DNA of 64,000 bases, taken from Polynucleobacter sp. AP-Capit-er-40B-B4 (lineage in GTDB: Bacteria; Pseudomonadota; Gammaproteobacteria; Burkholderiales; Burkholderiaceae). Positions 1 to 7,980 of this stretch are shown in pieces. The position numbers were made by a program, and so were the translations under genes. The DNA is taken from contig NZ_JACVOV010000001.1 of the NCBI RefSeq assembly GCF_018882245.1, positions 310,001 through 374,000 of the forward strand, written 5' to 3'. The notes under the pieces are model-generated. The model was given only the letters and a program-made list of their open reading frames with translations. It made no database searches and had not been told where the DNA came from. Every line of letters begins with the position of its first letter. The stretch's first letter is position 1.

Positions 1-183
1 TTGAGTTGCTTCAGTAATAATCAATCCAGCGCTAGCACGCTGAGCGTAGTACGTTTTTGCTAATGGGTTTGGCACATCACCAGCAACCGCACGCATTCTA
101 GTGAGTGGCGCCATAACTAGACGGTTTTTTAATTGAATTGAACCGAGACTAACCGGTGTGAACATGATTTCTTTGCCTGACAT
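1..183 (-). CDS. Old Yellow Enzyme family alkene reductase (NemA-like), N-terminal part only
   Basis: The reverse strand reads open from ATG at 183 to the window edge, giving 61 residues of a longer protein. It starts MSGKEIMFTPVSLGSIQLKN and continues with NRLVMAPLTRMRA and YYAQRASAGLIITEAT, which are typical N-terminal signatures of FMN-dependent Old Yellow Enzymes (N-ethylmaleimide / alkene reductases). These enzymes reduce activated C=C bonds or nitro compounds with NAD(P)H in the cytoplasm. A purine-rich AAAGG lies about 7 bases upstream of the ATG; a second ATG at residue 7 is possible but less well placed. It lies downstream of oxyR on the same strand with an 82 bp gap. The family call is firm; the specific substrate cannot be judged from this fragment. 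Confidence 0.85.
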   Translation of the reverse strand, partial: MSGKEIMFTPVSLGSIQLKNRLVMAPLTRMRAVAGDVPNPLAKTYYAQRASAGLIITEATQ

Positions 184-265
184 TTGCTGCCTTTTTGTAG
201 TAATAAATTAGATGATGGACTGTAACAAGGATTGGTAATTTTTGCTGAGCAAGGAACCGGCTTAA

Positions 266-1171
266 TTAGGCATGTCCAAATTGCTCACGAATACAATCTG
301 CTAGTGCATTAAATTCTTGGGTATGTGCCGTGGATGATCGCGCAACCAAAGCAATCACTCTCTTAGGTGCAGGCGATGCCAGCTCTTTTGCCACTAATTG
401 AGAGTTATTCAATAAGCTGCTCTTGACCGCCATGCCAGGAAGCAAGGCGATCCCAAGGCCTGACTCGACCATTTGCAATAGGGTTAGCAAACTCGTTGCC
501 TCCAAGCCTTCAGCTTTGCGGATATCGGTTCGCCTGCAAGCTTGCAAACTATGCTCTCGCAAGCAATGCCCCTCCTCTAACAATAAGAGTCGCTCAGCCA
601 TCTTAGCTGGCAAAGTTACCTCTTTCCCTTTTAAGGCTGGATCACCCTCTTTCGCAACCAACCAAAAGTGGTCATCAAACAATTCTTGCACTAGAAGTCC
701 GCTGACATCATATGGCAGTGCAATCAAAGCAAAATCCAACTTATGCTCAGCCAGTCTTGAAAGTAAATTTGCTGTTAGGTCTTCTCTAAGAGTAATTTTG
801 AGATCTGGAAATCGCGTGCGGACTTCTGGCAAAACTGCCGGCAATAAAAATGGGGCGATAGTTGGTATAACCCCCAAACGAATTGTGGCAGTCATCGGCT
901 TGCCTGTTGCGCCAGCATATTCCACCAAATCTTCAGAGGCAGCCAAAATGAGTTTTGCGCGCTCAAGCACCTCCAAGCCAATTGGGGTAATCGAAACGTT
1001 CTGACGGTCACGTTCTACTAAATGAATCCCTAGAGCATCTTCCAATTCCTTCAATCCAGCACTTAATGTCGACTGCCCGACAAAGCAAGCTTGCGCGGCT
1101 CTGGTGAAGTTGAGCTCCTTAGCCAATGCAACGAAATAACCCAATTGCCTTAAAGACGGTAAATAAGCCAT
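266..1171 (-). CDS. oxyR: Hydrogen peroxide-responsive LysR-type regulator OxyR
   Basis: A 301-residue LysR-family protein with an N-terminal winged helix-turn-helix (about residues 3-62) and a substrate/redox domain. The key evidence is GHCLREHSLQAC at about 201-212, which matches the redox-active segment of OxyR with its peroxidatic and resolving cysteines (here C203 and C212). In the family, peroxide forms a disulfide between these residues and switches the tetramer into an activator. The gene is divergent from rubrerythrin-rubredoxin-rubredoxin reductase with 145 bp between them, so those genes are likely targets. The gene ends 82 bp before the Old Yellow Enzyme start, so co-transcription is possible. 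Its length is normal for OxyR. Confidence 0.93.
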   Translation of the reverse strand: MAYLPSLRQLGYFVALAKELNFTRAAQACFVGQSTLSAGLKELEDALGIHLVERDRQNVSITPIGLEVLERAKLILAASEDLVEYAGATGKPMTATIRLGVIPTIAPFLLPAVLPEVRTRFPDLKITLREDLTANLLSRLAEHKLDFALIALPYDVSGLLVQELFDDHFWLVAKEGDPALKGKEVTLPAKMAERLLLLEEGHCLREHSLQACRRTDIRKAEGLEATSLLTLLQMVESGLGIALLPGMAVKSSLLNNSQLVAKELASPAPKRVIALVARSSTAHTQEFNALADCIREQFGHA

Positions 1172-1194
1172 ATATACCCCTTGTTATCGATTTA

Positions 1195-1209
1195 TTAGAT
1201 AAATACTAT
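1195..1209. promoter_or_regulatory. Candidate OxyR half-site in the oxyR-rubrerythrin intergenic region
   Basis: The 15-mer TTAGATAAATACTAT resembles one OxyR half-operator (ATAGntnnnanCTAT): the CTAT arm is exact, the first arm has one mismatch, and the central T is present but the central A is not. The expected second half-site 7 bp further on (about 1217-1231) matches poorly. It also contains the small dyad GATA...TATC (1198-1210). Position between oxyR and the rubrerythrin gene fits a shared operator. This is a pattern match by eye only. Confidence 0.35.
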
Positions 1210-1316
1210 CATAATGATTTACTGGACTGATAAATAAATTAAGCGCACACTACATTCATGGTTGAGAAAGTAGCAAATAAGACTCAACAAATCGAACTCA
1301 ATGAAAAGGAGTCAAA

Positions 1317-1802
1317 ATGGCACGTCCAGAAATCAAAACCATCCACAACTTAGAGTCTGCCTTTGCTGGCGAATCTATGGCCCACATTAAATATCGCTAC
1401 TTTGCTAAGTTAGCTCGCGCTGCGGGCGATGAAGAGACAGCCAAAATATTTGAAGCAACTGCCGAGCAAGAGGTAATGCATGCATTTGGTCACCTAGACT
1501 TACTCTACCCTGCCAATACAATCACACCAGCACGCGCCTTAGAGATTGCAATCGAAGGTGAAACTTATGAATACACAGAAATGTATCCTTCATTCCGAAA
1601 AACTGCCGTAGAAGAAGGTAATGCAGCTGTAATTCAAGAGATTGATGAGCAAATCGCTGAATCAAAAGAGCATGCAGAGCAGTTTCAGGCGGTATTGGCT
1701 AAAGCAGCAAAACGCTTCGCAGCATTAGCTAATGTTGAAGAACGCCATGCAAACCATTACAAGCAGGCTTTAGAAAGAGCAAAGGTTTTTGCTGCTCAAT
1801 AA
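1317..1802 (+). CDS. Rubrerythrin (diiron ferritin-like domain only)
   Basis: A 161-residue four-helix ferritin-like protein. The opening helix (IHNLESAFAGESMAHIKY) and the EATAEQEVMHAFGH helix carry the Glu/His residues that bind the diiron centre; a second pair lies in AIEGETYEYTEMYPSF and in the last helix around NVEERHANHY. Rubrerythrins reduce hydrogen peroxide to water in the cytoplasm using electrons from rubredoxin. Classical rubrerythrin (about 190 residues) has a C-terminal rubredoxin domain; here that domain is absent and a free rubredoxin gene follows 61 bp downstream, so the function appears split over two proteins. An AAAAGGAG ribosome site sits just before the ATG. It is divergent from oxyR, suggesting peroxide induction. 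Confidence 0.9.
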   Translation: MARPEIKTIHNLESAFAGESMAHIKYRYFAKLARAAGDEETAKIFEATAEQEVMHAFGHLDLLYPANTITPARALEIAIEGETYEYTEMYPSFRKTAVEEGNAAVIQEIDEQIAESKEHAEQFQAVLAKAAKRFAALANVEERHANHYKQALERAKVFAAQ

Positions 1803-1863
1803 GAGCGACTCAGAAATAAATAGCAATTAAATTTAAAATGAATGAATTATTTAAGGAAACAGT

Positions 1864-2031
1864 ATGAAAACTTACCAATGTATCGTATGCGGCTATATTT
1901 ATGATGAGTCAAAAGGAATTCCTGAAGATGGTATTCCAGCTGGAACGCTCTGGGCCGATGTACCCGAAGACTGGGAATGCCCTGACTGCGGCGTTGCAAA
2001 AGCTGACTTTGAAATGGTTCAAGTAAGCTAA
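1864..2031 (+). CDS. Rubredoxin, 55 residues
   Basis: A short open frame starting [18 protein letters not shown], with cysteine pairs CIVC (residues 6 and 9) and CPDC (39 and 42). These four thiolates bind the single Fe of rubredoxin. Length (55) and the aromatic residues around the site are standard for the family. An AAGGAAACAGT ribosome site precedes the ATG. It lies between rubrerythrin and the rubredoxin reductase in the same direction, so it is the likely electron shuttle between them. The gene is very short and easily missed by ORF callers. Confidence 0.95.
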   Translation: MKTYQCIVCGYIYDESKGIPEDGIPAGTLWADVPEDWECPDCGVAKADFEMVQVS

Positions 2032-2089
2032 TTTCAGCGCAGAACCTTTAATTCTTTTTTACCACTCGTCTTTTTTGGAGAGCCCAGCT

Positions 2090-3259
2090 TTGGATCAAAC
2101 TACCCCTCAATCCCAATCCCCAATTGTCATCATTGGCAGTGGATTGGCTGGCTACACTGTTGTACGAGAAATTCGTAAACTGGACAAAGTAGCGCCCATC
2201 ACTTTAGTAACAAGAGAGCCTGGTTATTTTTATTCAAAGCCAATGCTCTCTACTGCACTTGCCAGCAAGAAAGAAGCGATGCAACTCGTCTCTACTGCGG
2301 CCGATGGTATGGCAACACAATTAGGAATGACGATCTTAGGTGAATGTGATGTCAGCGGGATTGACGCTAGCACTCAAACAATTAAAACTAGCAAGGGCGA
2401 TCTTTCTTATGGAAAACTGGTTATGGCATTAGGGGCCGATCAAATTCGCTTGCCATTACAAGGTAGCGCTGCCAACGAAGTCTTCACTGTTAATGATCTT
2501 GAGGACTACGCCCGTTTTCGCACTGCTATCGAAGGCAAAAAGAAAGTTGCCATTCTGGGTGCGGGCCTAATTGGCTGTGAATTTGCGAATGATCTTGTGC
2601 TGGGTGGATATGAGGTAGACGTTATTGATTTAGCTCCCCAGGCCTTAGGTCGCCTATTGCCGGAAGCAGCGGCGCTTGAGTTACAAGGAAAGTTAAGCGC
2701 AGCCGGAGTACGCTGGCATCTTGCTACAACTGTAAATGCGATTGACCGTAATGGAGATAGTCTACAGGTTACCTTAGAAAATGGCAGTACGATAAATTGC
2801 GATGTATTTTTATCTGCCGTAGGTTTAAAACCGAGAGTTGAATTAGCCAAAGCAACCGGCATCAACGTTGGGGCTGGCATTCAGGTCAATCGTGAACTAG
2901 AAACTAATATCAAAAATATCTTTGCAATCGGAGATTGTGCAGAGGTGGATGGCTTGGTCTTGCCATACGTGATGCCCATCATGCAAGCAGCAAGAGCATT
3001 GGCGCCAACCTTATTGGGTCAAGCCACAGCACTCACCTACCCTGCAATGCCGGTGATGGTAAAGACCCCTGCTTTACCCACCATAGTTTCTCCACCTGCA
3101 AAGGGCGCTGAAGGCAAGTGGACTGCCACCCCAGTAGAAGGCGGTCTAGAAGCCCGCTTTGAATCTGCTGATGGTAAGTTATTGGGCTTTGCATTAATGG
3201 GTGCGGCCACAGCACAACGTGGCGCCCTCACCAAAGAACTGCCAGCCATACTGGCCTAA
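2090..3259 (+). CDS. FAD-dependent NAD(P)H:rubredoxin reductase
   Basis: About 389 residues. It has an N-terminal FAD dinucleotide fold (IVIIGSGLAGYTVVREI), a second NAD(P)H fold in the middle (VAILGAGLIGCEFA) and a C-terminal FAD motif (NIFAIGDCAEV), in the order seen in rubredoxin reductases and related ferredoxin/nitrite-type reductases. It would oxidise NAD(P)H and reduce the rubredoxin encoded just upstream. I chose TTG at 2090 because TTTTTTGGAG ends 9 bases before it. An in-frame TTG at 2075 overlaps that ribosome site, and no ATG lies near the N-terminus. A strong terminator follows the stop, so rubrerythrin-rubredoxin-reductase looks like one operon. The start codon is the least certain part. 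Confidence 0.88.
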   Translation: MDQTTPQSQSPIVIIGSGLAGYTVVREIRKLDKVAPITLVTREPGYFYSKPMLSTALASKKEAMQLVSTAADGMATQLGMTILGECDVSGIDASTQTIKTSKGDLSYGKLVMALGADQIRLPLQGSAANEVFTVNDLEDYARFRTAIEGKKKVAILGAGLIGCEFANDLVLGGYEVDVIDLAPQALGRLLPEAAALELQGKLSAAGVRWHLATTVNAIDRNGDSLQVTLENGSTINCDVFLSAVGLKPRVELAKATGINVGAGIQVNRELETNIKNIFAIGDCAEVDGLVLPYVMPIMQAARALAPTLLGQATALTYPAMPVMVKTPALPTIVSPPAKGAEGKWTATPVEGGLEARFESADGKLLGFALMGAATAQRGALTKELPAILA

Positions 3260-3280
3260 GTAATACCGATACAGAAACAA

Positions 3281-3303
3281 AAAGGCCCGCATTGCGGGCC
3301 TTT
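3281..3303. terminator. Bidirectional rho-independent terminator
   Basis: A perfect 10 bp stem (AAAGGCCCGC / GCGGGCCTTT) with a 3-base loop, followed by TTTTCTTT on the plus strand and preceded by an A-run that gives a T-run on the minus strand. It lies between two convergent genes (the rubredoxin reductase and the PuuD-like protein) and can end both transcripts. Confidence 0.9.
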
Positions 3304-3324
3304 TCTTTATGCAGCTAGCAGTGA

Positions 3325-3918
3325 TTAAGAAACAATCACGAACCAAGTAGTGTTATGTGATTGAGCCACCATCAAGAACAACATTGGTACAGATAACAAT
3401 GTGTTTAAACGTGATGTCAACATTGCAACGCGAGCAGATTTTGCTTTTACATCAGCCTCAACAGCAACGATACCAAGAGCGCGCTTTTGATTTGGCCAGA
3501 TGATGAACCAAACGTTGAAAGCCATTACCAGAGCAATCCACATGCCTAAACCGATTGCACGGAACGGTGCTTGCAATGTGAAAGCTTGGTGCAAGTAGCC
3601 ACTTAAGCCAGCAACGATCAAACCTGTTACTACAGTAAACAAAGCTGCGTAACGGAACCAGAACAATGCAGTTGGAGCGATTACTTTACCAATGGCTGGT
3701 TTTTGCTCATCAGGAATCTTTGGCATAGAAGGAATTTGCACAAAGTTGAAATACCAGAGCAAACCAATCCACATTACGCCAAACATCACGTGCAACCAAC
3801 GGAATACAAATGGGAGTTCAGCAGAACTAAAGTTGCCGCCTAACGCGAGAATAATTAAAGCGAGAAGAACGAAGCCCGCAAAAACGGTGCGTCCTAAAGA
3901 GGTCAAGATTGATGCCAT
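3325..3918 (-). CDS. PuuD-like / urate oxidase N-terminal-type integral membrane protein
   Basis: 197 residues with about four to five hydrophobic helices (around residues 13-28, 40-56, 86-108, 121-144 and 172-186). The segment RWLHVMFGVMWIGLLWYFNF is characteristic of the urate oxidase N-terminal membrane domain (PF06181, PuuD family). PuuD proteins carry an extra C-terminal cytochrome c domain, which is missing here, so urate oxidation should not be assumed. AGGAG is spaced 8 bases from the ATG. It stands alone between a shared terminator and the 3-hydroxybutyrate dehydrogenase gene. A role in respiration or small-molecule oxidation is possible but unproven; such stand-alone proteins are usually annotated as hypothetical. 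Confidence 0.65.
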   Translation of the reverse strand: MASILTSLGRTVFAGFVLLALIILALGGNFSSAELPFVFRWLHVMFGVMWIGLLWYFNFVQIPSMPKIPDEQKPAIGKVIAPTALFWFRYAALFTVVTGLIVAGLSGYLHQAFTLQAPFRAIGLGMWIALVMAFNVWFIIWPNQKRALGIVAVEADVKAKSARVAMLTSRLNTLLSVPMLFLMVAQSHNTTWFVIVS

Positions 3919-4067
3919 TTAAGGATCTCCTATGAGTAATAATGGGTCTAACTATAAACGATTCTGCCAATTTTGTTTGTACGATCCAAAATCCAGAATT
4001 CTCACTGAAATTAGAGACTTAGACCCATATCTGGCGGGAGCTCTGCCCTGCGGAGATTAAAAGAAAA

Positions 4068-4089
4068 TGCCGGCAATTGATTGCCGGCA
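4068..4089 (-). terminator. Rho-independent terminator downstream of 3-hydroxybutyrate dehydrogenase
   Basis: A 9 bp inverted repeat (TGCCGGCAA / TTGCCGGCA) with a 4-base loop. Read on the minus strand it is followed by TTTTCTTTT, fitting termination of the leftward gene ending at 4116. Confidence 0.8.
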
Positions 4090-4115
4090 CTCGGTACAAC
4101 GGGGAATTGATCAGC

Positions 4116-4892
4116 TTATTGCGCTGTCCAACCGCCGTCCATATTCCAAGCCACTCCACGCACCTCGGAAGCATCCGGCCCACATAGAAATACTGCCAAA
4201 GCTGCTAATTGCTCTGGGGTAACAAACTCGCCGGATGGCTGTTTTTCAGATACCAAAGCTGTTTTTGCAGCTTCGTTAGAAATGCCTTCACGCTCTGCAC
4301 GAGCATCCACTTGTTTCTGTACTAGCGGGGTCAAAACCCAACCTGGACAAATTGCGTTACAGGTAATACCAGTGCGGGCATTTTCTAGAGCGGTAACCTT
4401 AGTAAGACCAATAATGCCGTGCTTTGCAGCTACGTAAGCAGCCTTCTGAGTAGAGGCCACTAAACCATGTACGGATGCGATATTGATAATGCGACCCCAA
4501 TTACGCTTCTTCATTCCAGGCAATGCATGGTGAGTGGTATGAAATGCGGAGCTCAAATTAATGGCGATGATGGCATCCCACTTATCAGTCGGAAACTCTT
4601 CAATATTTGCAGTGTATTGAATACCAGCGTTATTAACCAAAATATCCAGTGAGCCAAAACGCTTTTCTGTCTGCTTGATGAGGTCTTCAATTTCAGCTGG
4701 CTTGCTCATATCAGCACCGTGATAATCAACCTCTACTCCACAAGCTTTGATTTTGGCGATGGCTTCATCTTTCTCGCCAAAACCATTAACCATAATGTTG
4801 ACGCCTTGCTTTGCTAATGCAATAGCCATCCCTAAGCCAATACCGCTGGTAGAGCCAGTAACTAGGGCAGTTTTACCTTTTAATGTGGACAT
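4116..4892 (-). CDS. D-3-hydroxybutyrate dehydrogenase (short-chain dehydrogenase)
   Basis: 258 residues, a classical SDR. It shows the TGSTSGIGLG cofactor motif (residues 12-21), NNAG at 87-90, Ser140 in INIASVHG and the YVAAK catalytic pair (Y153, K157). The VHGLVAS segment, the QPSGEFVTPEQLA loop and the overall length match 3-hydroxybutyrate dehydrogenases, which interconvert D-3-hydroxybutyrate and acetoacetate with NAD in the cytoplasm during polyhydroxybutyrate or ketone-body use. The gene follows the molybdenum hydroxylase operon by 120 bp on the same strand and ends at its own terminator, so it could be read from that operon or separately. Confidence 0.88.
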   Translation of the reverse strand: MSTLKGKTALVTGSTSGIGLGMAIALAKQGVNIMVNGFGEKDEAIAKIKACGVEVDYHGADMSKPAEIEDLIKQTEKRFGSLDILVNNAGIQYTANIEEFPTDKWDAIIAINLSSAFHTTHHALPGMKKRNWGRIINIASVHGLVASTQKAAYVAAKHGIIGLTKVTALENARTGITCNAICPGWVLTPLVQKQVDARAEREGISNEAAKTALVSEKQPSGEFVTPEQLAALAVFLCGPDASEVRGVAWNMDGGWTAQ

Positions 4893-5012
4893 TTGTTTTA
4901 CCGTATCAAGTTAACTAAAGGGCCGTTCAATTTGCCCAAAAACTTGATGTTACAGGATGAGCTGAACCACCCCAGCAGACAATGCACCAGGGCGGCCAGA
5001 ACCCATTAAAAA

Positions 5013-7409
5013 TCAGATCTTTTTGAGGGCTCGCAAGATCTTTTCTGAAGTGATGGGCTGATCAAAGACGTTTGCATTAAATGGCGCTAAAGCATCATTG
5101 ATTGCATTTTGTACCGCACCTGGTGCGCCAGCAGTACCCGCCTCGCCCGCTCCTTTGGCCCCCAATTTCGAGGATTGTGTAGGAGTCTCAACGTGAGCAA
5201 CTTCAATATCAGGCATCTCATTAGCCATTGGCACTAAGTAGTCAGCCATGCTACCGTTGCGCAACAAACCACTTTCATCATAGAGACACTCTTCAAAGAG
5301 AACGCCACCAATACCCTGAACAATTGCACCGCGCACTTGCTCATTCACCAACATCGGATTAATCACGCGTCCACAATCTTCCACGGCCCAGTGTTTTAAT
5401 AACTTCACAAATCCAGTCTCTGGGTCTACCTCAACATAGGAGGCCTGAACGCCATTAGTAAAGATAAATGGATACTCTTTTTGGGTGTAATGACGCGTCA
5501 CCATGAGATCAGCAGAAAAACCTGCAGGCAAAGTATCGGTACGGAAATAGCCAACCCTACCAACCTCACTAAATGGCAGCAACTGTTCGCCAGTTGCCTT
5601 GTCCAAAATATAGCCACGACGAGCAATCAACTCTGCAACAGGTCGATTCAAAATCGCACCAGCCAGTTTCAGAATGTTTTCTTGCAAGGCTTGGGCAGCC
5701 AACAGAACTGCCTCGCCGCCAACGCCTGCACCGCGAGATGCCCAGGTGCCTCCTCCATATGGAGTGACATCAGTGTCGCCAGTGATGACCCGTACTTGAT
5801 CAATTGATACGCCCACCGCATCAGCAGCAATTTGAGTGTAGATACCTTCGGTTCCTTGACCTTGCTCACCAACACCGATCAATACAGAAACCACACCACT
5901 TGGATCCATACGGACAGTGGCACCATCCTGAGAGGCAATTCTAGCTCCGCCTACTCCATAGAAAGCAGGGCTCGGATTTGTTAACTCAATTAAGGTTGCA
6001 AATCCAATGCCGCGATAGATACCCTGCTTGCGGAGTTCTGCCTGCTCCTTGCGTAAGGCTGGGTAATCCATCATTTTTTCAATTGCACGCAAGCACTGCT
6101 CATGCGAGAGGACTTCTAGCTTGATTCCAGAGATTCCAGAGCATGGATATGCGTCGTCCGGAATCACATTGCGCTTACGAAACTCCAGTGGATCCATTTG
6201 TAATTTTTGCGCAGCCAAGTCAACCAAACCCTCAGTCACTGCACAAGCAATCGGATGACCGACGCCGCGATATTGGCAAGTTGGAGTCTTATTCTGGAAG
6301 ACTACATTTAAACGAGCGCGATAGTTTTGATGCTTGTATGGTCCGCCCACTAAATTGACAACCTGGTTACCCTCAATAGCACTCGTTCTTGGGAACATAG
6401 AGTAAGGACCAATTGCCGTTAAGTCATCAATCTCAAAAGCCAAGATATCCCCTACCTTGTTGGCAGCGATACGGCCTTTAATACGATGCTCACGCGCATG
6501 AATGTCGCTGGTAAATGATTCCAGACGATCAGCAACAAACTTCACAGGACGCTGAAGCATCATAGAAAGACCGACAGTAGCAAAGTCGTCCGGATAAGCA
6601 TGTACTTTGATACCAAATGAGCCACCAACATCTTTACAGATCACATGAACATCAGACTCGGAAAGCCCAAACTGACGGCAATATAAATCTTGCATCATAT
6701 GAGGCGCTTGTTGCGAGTGATACACGGTCAAGCGACGATCGCCTGGGTTGTAATCTGCAATCTGACAGCGCGGCTCAAGCGTAACTCCAGTATGACGACC
6801 AAATCCAAAAGTGGCTTCAGCAACCACATCAGCTGTTGCGAACACCTCATCCACATTGCCGACATCTAGGCTACGGGTAAAACATAAATTGTCGCCAAGC
6901 TCTGGATGAATCAAAGGGGTATCTGCATCAAGAGCAGTTTCCATAGAAACTACCGCAGGTAACTCTTCCCACTCGACATCAATATGCTGTAAAGCATCCT
7001 CTGCTTGTGCTCTAGTTTCTGCAACGACCGCAACTACTGGCTCACCTTGCCAGCACGCACGATCAATAGCTAGCGCATGTTGAGGAGCAGACTTCATACC
7101 AGCCAAGTGGCCCAAGGTTGCAACCCATGGCTTACAGAGTTTTGCCATTTGCACACCATCTACAACGGCTAGAACGCCAGGCATCTTGCTCGCCTGTTCA
7201 GTATGAATTTTTCCAATCTTCATATGCGCTACTGGAGATCGCCAATACACAACGTGCCCCATACGTGGCAGCTGAATATCGTCAATATAAGTTCCTTGAC
7301 CTTCTAGTAGGCGTCGAGCGCCGTGTCTTGGTTCGCTATGACCGATGTAACGCTGATCGTTGGTTACGGGATCCAGAACCATTCCCTTCAAATCACTTGG
7401 CTTATTCAT
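5013..7409 (-). CDS. Xanthine dehydrogenase-family molybdopterin-binding subunit (CoxL-like, form II type)
   Basis: 798 residues, the large Mo-cofactor subunit of a heterotrimeric aerobic hydroxylase. It has the N-terminal hammerhead domain (about residues 25-150), then Mo-cofactor loops such as KDVGGSFGIKVH at 259-270. The C-terminal catalytic Glu lies in GAGEAGTAGAPGAV (E756). The active-site loop reads TCQYRGVGHP (about 377-386). Genuine CO dehydrogenase (form I) has AYXCSFR there with a copper-binding Cys; that Cys is absent, so CO oxidation is unlikely and hydroxylation of an organic ring or aldehyde more likely. A GAGGG ribosome site lies 9 bases before the ATG. It is the last structural gene of a leftward coxG-M-S-L operon. 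The substrate is unknown. Confidence 0.88.
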   Translation of the reverse strand: MNKPSDLKGMVLDPVTNDQRYIGHSEPRHGARRLLEGQGTYIDDIQLPRMGHVVYWRSPVAHMKIGKIHTEQASKMPGVLAVVDGVQMAKLCKPWVATLGHLAGMKSAPQHALAIDRACWQGEPVVAVVAETRAQAEDALQHIDVEWEELPAVVSMETALDADTPLIHPELGDNLCFTRSLDVGNVDEVFATADVVAEATFGFGRHTGVTLEPRCQIADYNPGDRRLTVYHSQQAPHMMQDLYCRQFGLSESDVHVICKDVGGSFGIKVHAYPDDFATVGLSMMLQRPVKFVADRLESFTSDIHAREHRIKGRIAANKVGDILAFEIDDLTAIGPYSMFPRTSAIEGNQVVNLVGGPYKHQNYRARLNVVFQNKTPTCQYRGVGHPIACAVTEGLVDLAAQKLQMDPLEFRKRNVIPDDAYPCSGISGIKLEVLSHEQCLRAIEKMMDYPALRKEQAELRKQGIYRGIGFATLIELTNPSPAFYGVGGARIASQDGATVRMDPSGVVSVLIGVGEQGQGTEGIYTQIAADAVGVSIDQVRVITGDTDVTPYGGGTWASRGAGVGGEAVLLAAQALQENILKLAGAILNRPVAELIARRGYILDKATGEQLLPFSEVGRVGYFRTDTLPAGFSADLMVTRHYTQKEYPFIFTNGVQASYVEVDPETGFVKLLKHWAVEDCGRVINPMLVNEQVRGAIVQGIGGVLFEECLYDESGLLRNGSMADYLVPMANEMPDIEVAHVETPTQSSKLGAKGAGEAGTAGAPGAVQNAINDALAPFNANVFDQPITSEKILRALKKI

Positions 7410-7429
7410 AATGCGTTTCCCTCAATACC

Positions 7430-7939
7430 TTAAGCGTTAGCAAGGACAGGTTTAATTTTTTGGCCCTTAGCGCGAGCATCCAATACGTCAACAATGGCAT
7501 CCACAATGGAGTGGTAGCCAGTGCAACGACAGTAATTACCAGAGATCCATTCACGCACTTGTTCGCGCGTTGCCTTTGGTTGCTTCTCAATTAACTCCGC
7601 AGCAGCTAGCAACATGCCTGAAGAGCAAAAGCCGCACTGCATTGCGTTGTGCCGCATGAAAGACTCTTGAAGGTCAGTCAAAACGCCGTTTTTAGTCAGC
7701 CCCTCAACAGTCTCAACCACGCTACCATCAGCTTGAACCGCCAAAAATAGGCAGCCACGAATGATTTGTCCATCGACCTTGACGGTACAGGCACCACAAG
7801 CGCCCTGCTCGCAACCTAAATGAGGTCCCTTGAGGTAAAGATCTTCACGTAAAAAATCTACTAGATGTTTACGCGGCTCTACCTCTGCATTTACAAGTTG
7901 ACCGTTTACGGTCATTGAAATTTTTTTCTTCAAAGTCAT
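7430..7939 (-). CDS. Molybdenum hydroxylase [2Fe-2S] small subunit (CoxS-like)
   Basis: 169 residues from ATG at 7939; I prefer this to a TTG 12 bases upstream because that TTGGAG is the ribosome site. The N-terminal plant-ferredoxin domain has C43, C48, C51 and C63 (CEQGACGAC...C), and the C-terminal helical domain has C102, C105, C137 and C139 (CGFC...CRC). These bind the two [2Fe-2S] clusters that carry electrons from molybdenum to FAD. It sits 20 bp before the large-subunit start and 41 bp after the FAD-subunit stop, the usual M-S-L order. Length is standard. Confidence 0.93.
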   Translation of the reverse strand: MTLKKKISMTVNGQLVNAEVEPRKHLVDFLREDLYLKGPHLGCEQGACGACTVKVDGQIIRGCLFLAVQADGSVVETVEGLTKNGVLTDLQESFMRHNAMQCGFCSSGMLLAAAELIEKQPKATREQVREWISGNYCRCTGYHSIVDAIVDVLDARAKGQKIKPVLANA

Positions 7940-7980
7940 TTTGATCTCCAAATTCTTCTACTGATGTTCGTTCTTTTGGC

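Noticed and set aside
423-1004. A 193-codon open frame on the plus strand
   Set aside because: It lies fully antisense to oxyR, has a Ser/Lys/Arg-biased composition and no family motifs; oxyR on the other strand is unmistakable.
3325-3918. Functional urate hydroxylase PuuD
   Set aside because: Only the membrane domain is present; the C-terminal cytochrome c part of PuuD is missing and no purine catabolic genes are adjacent.
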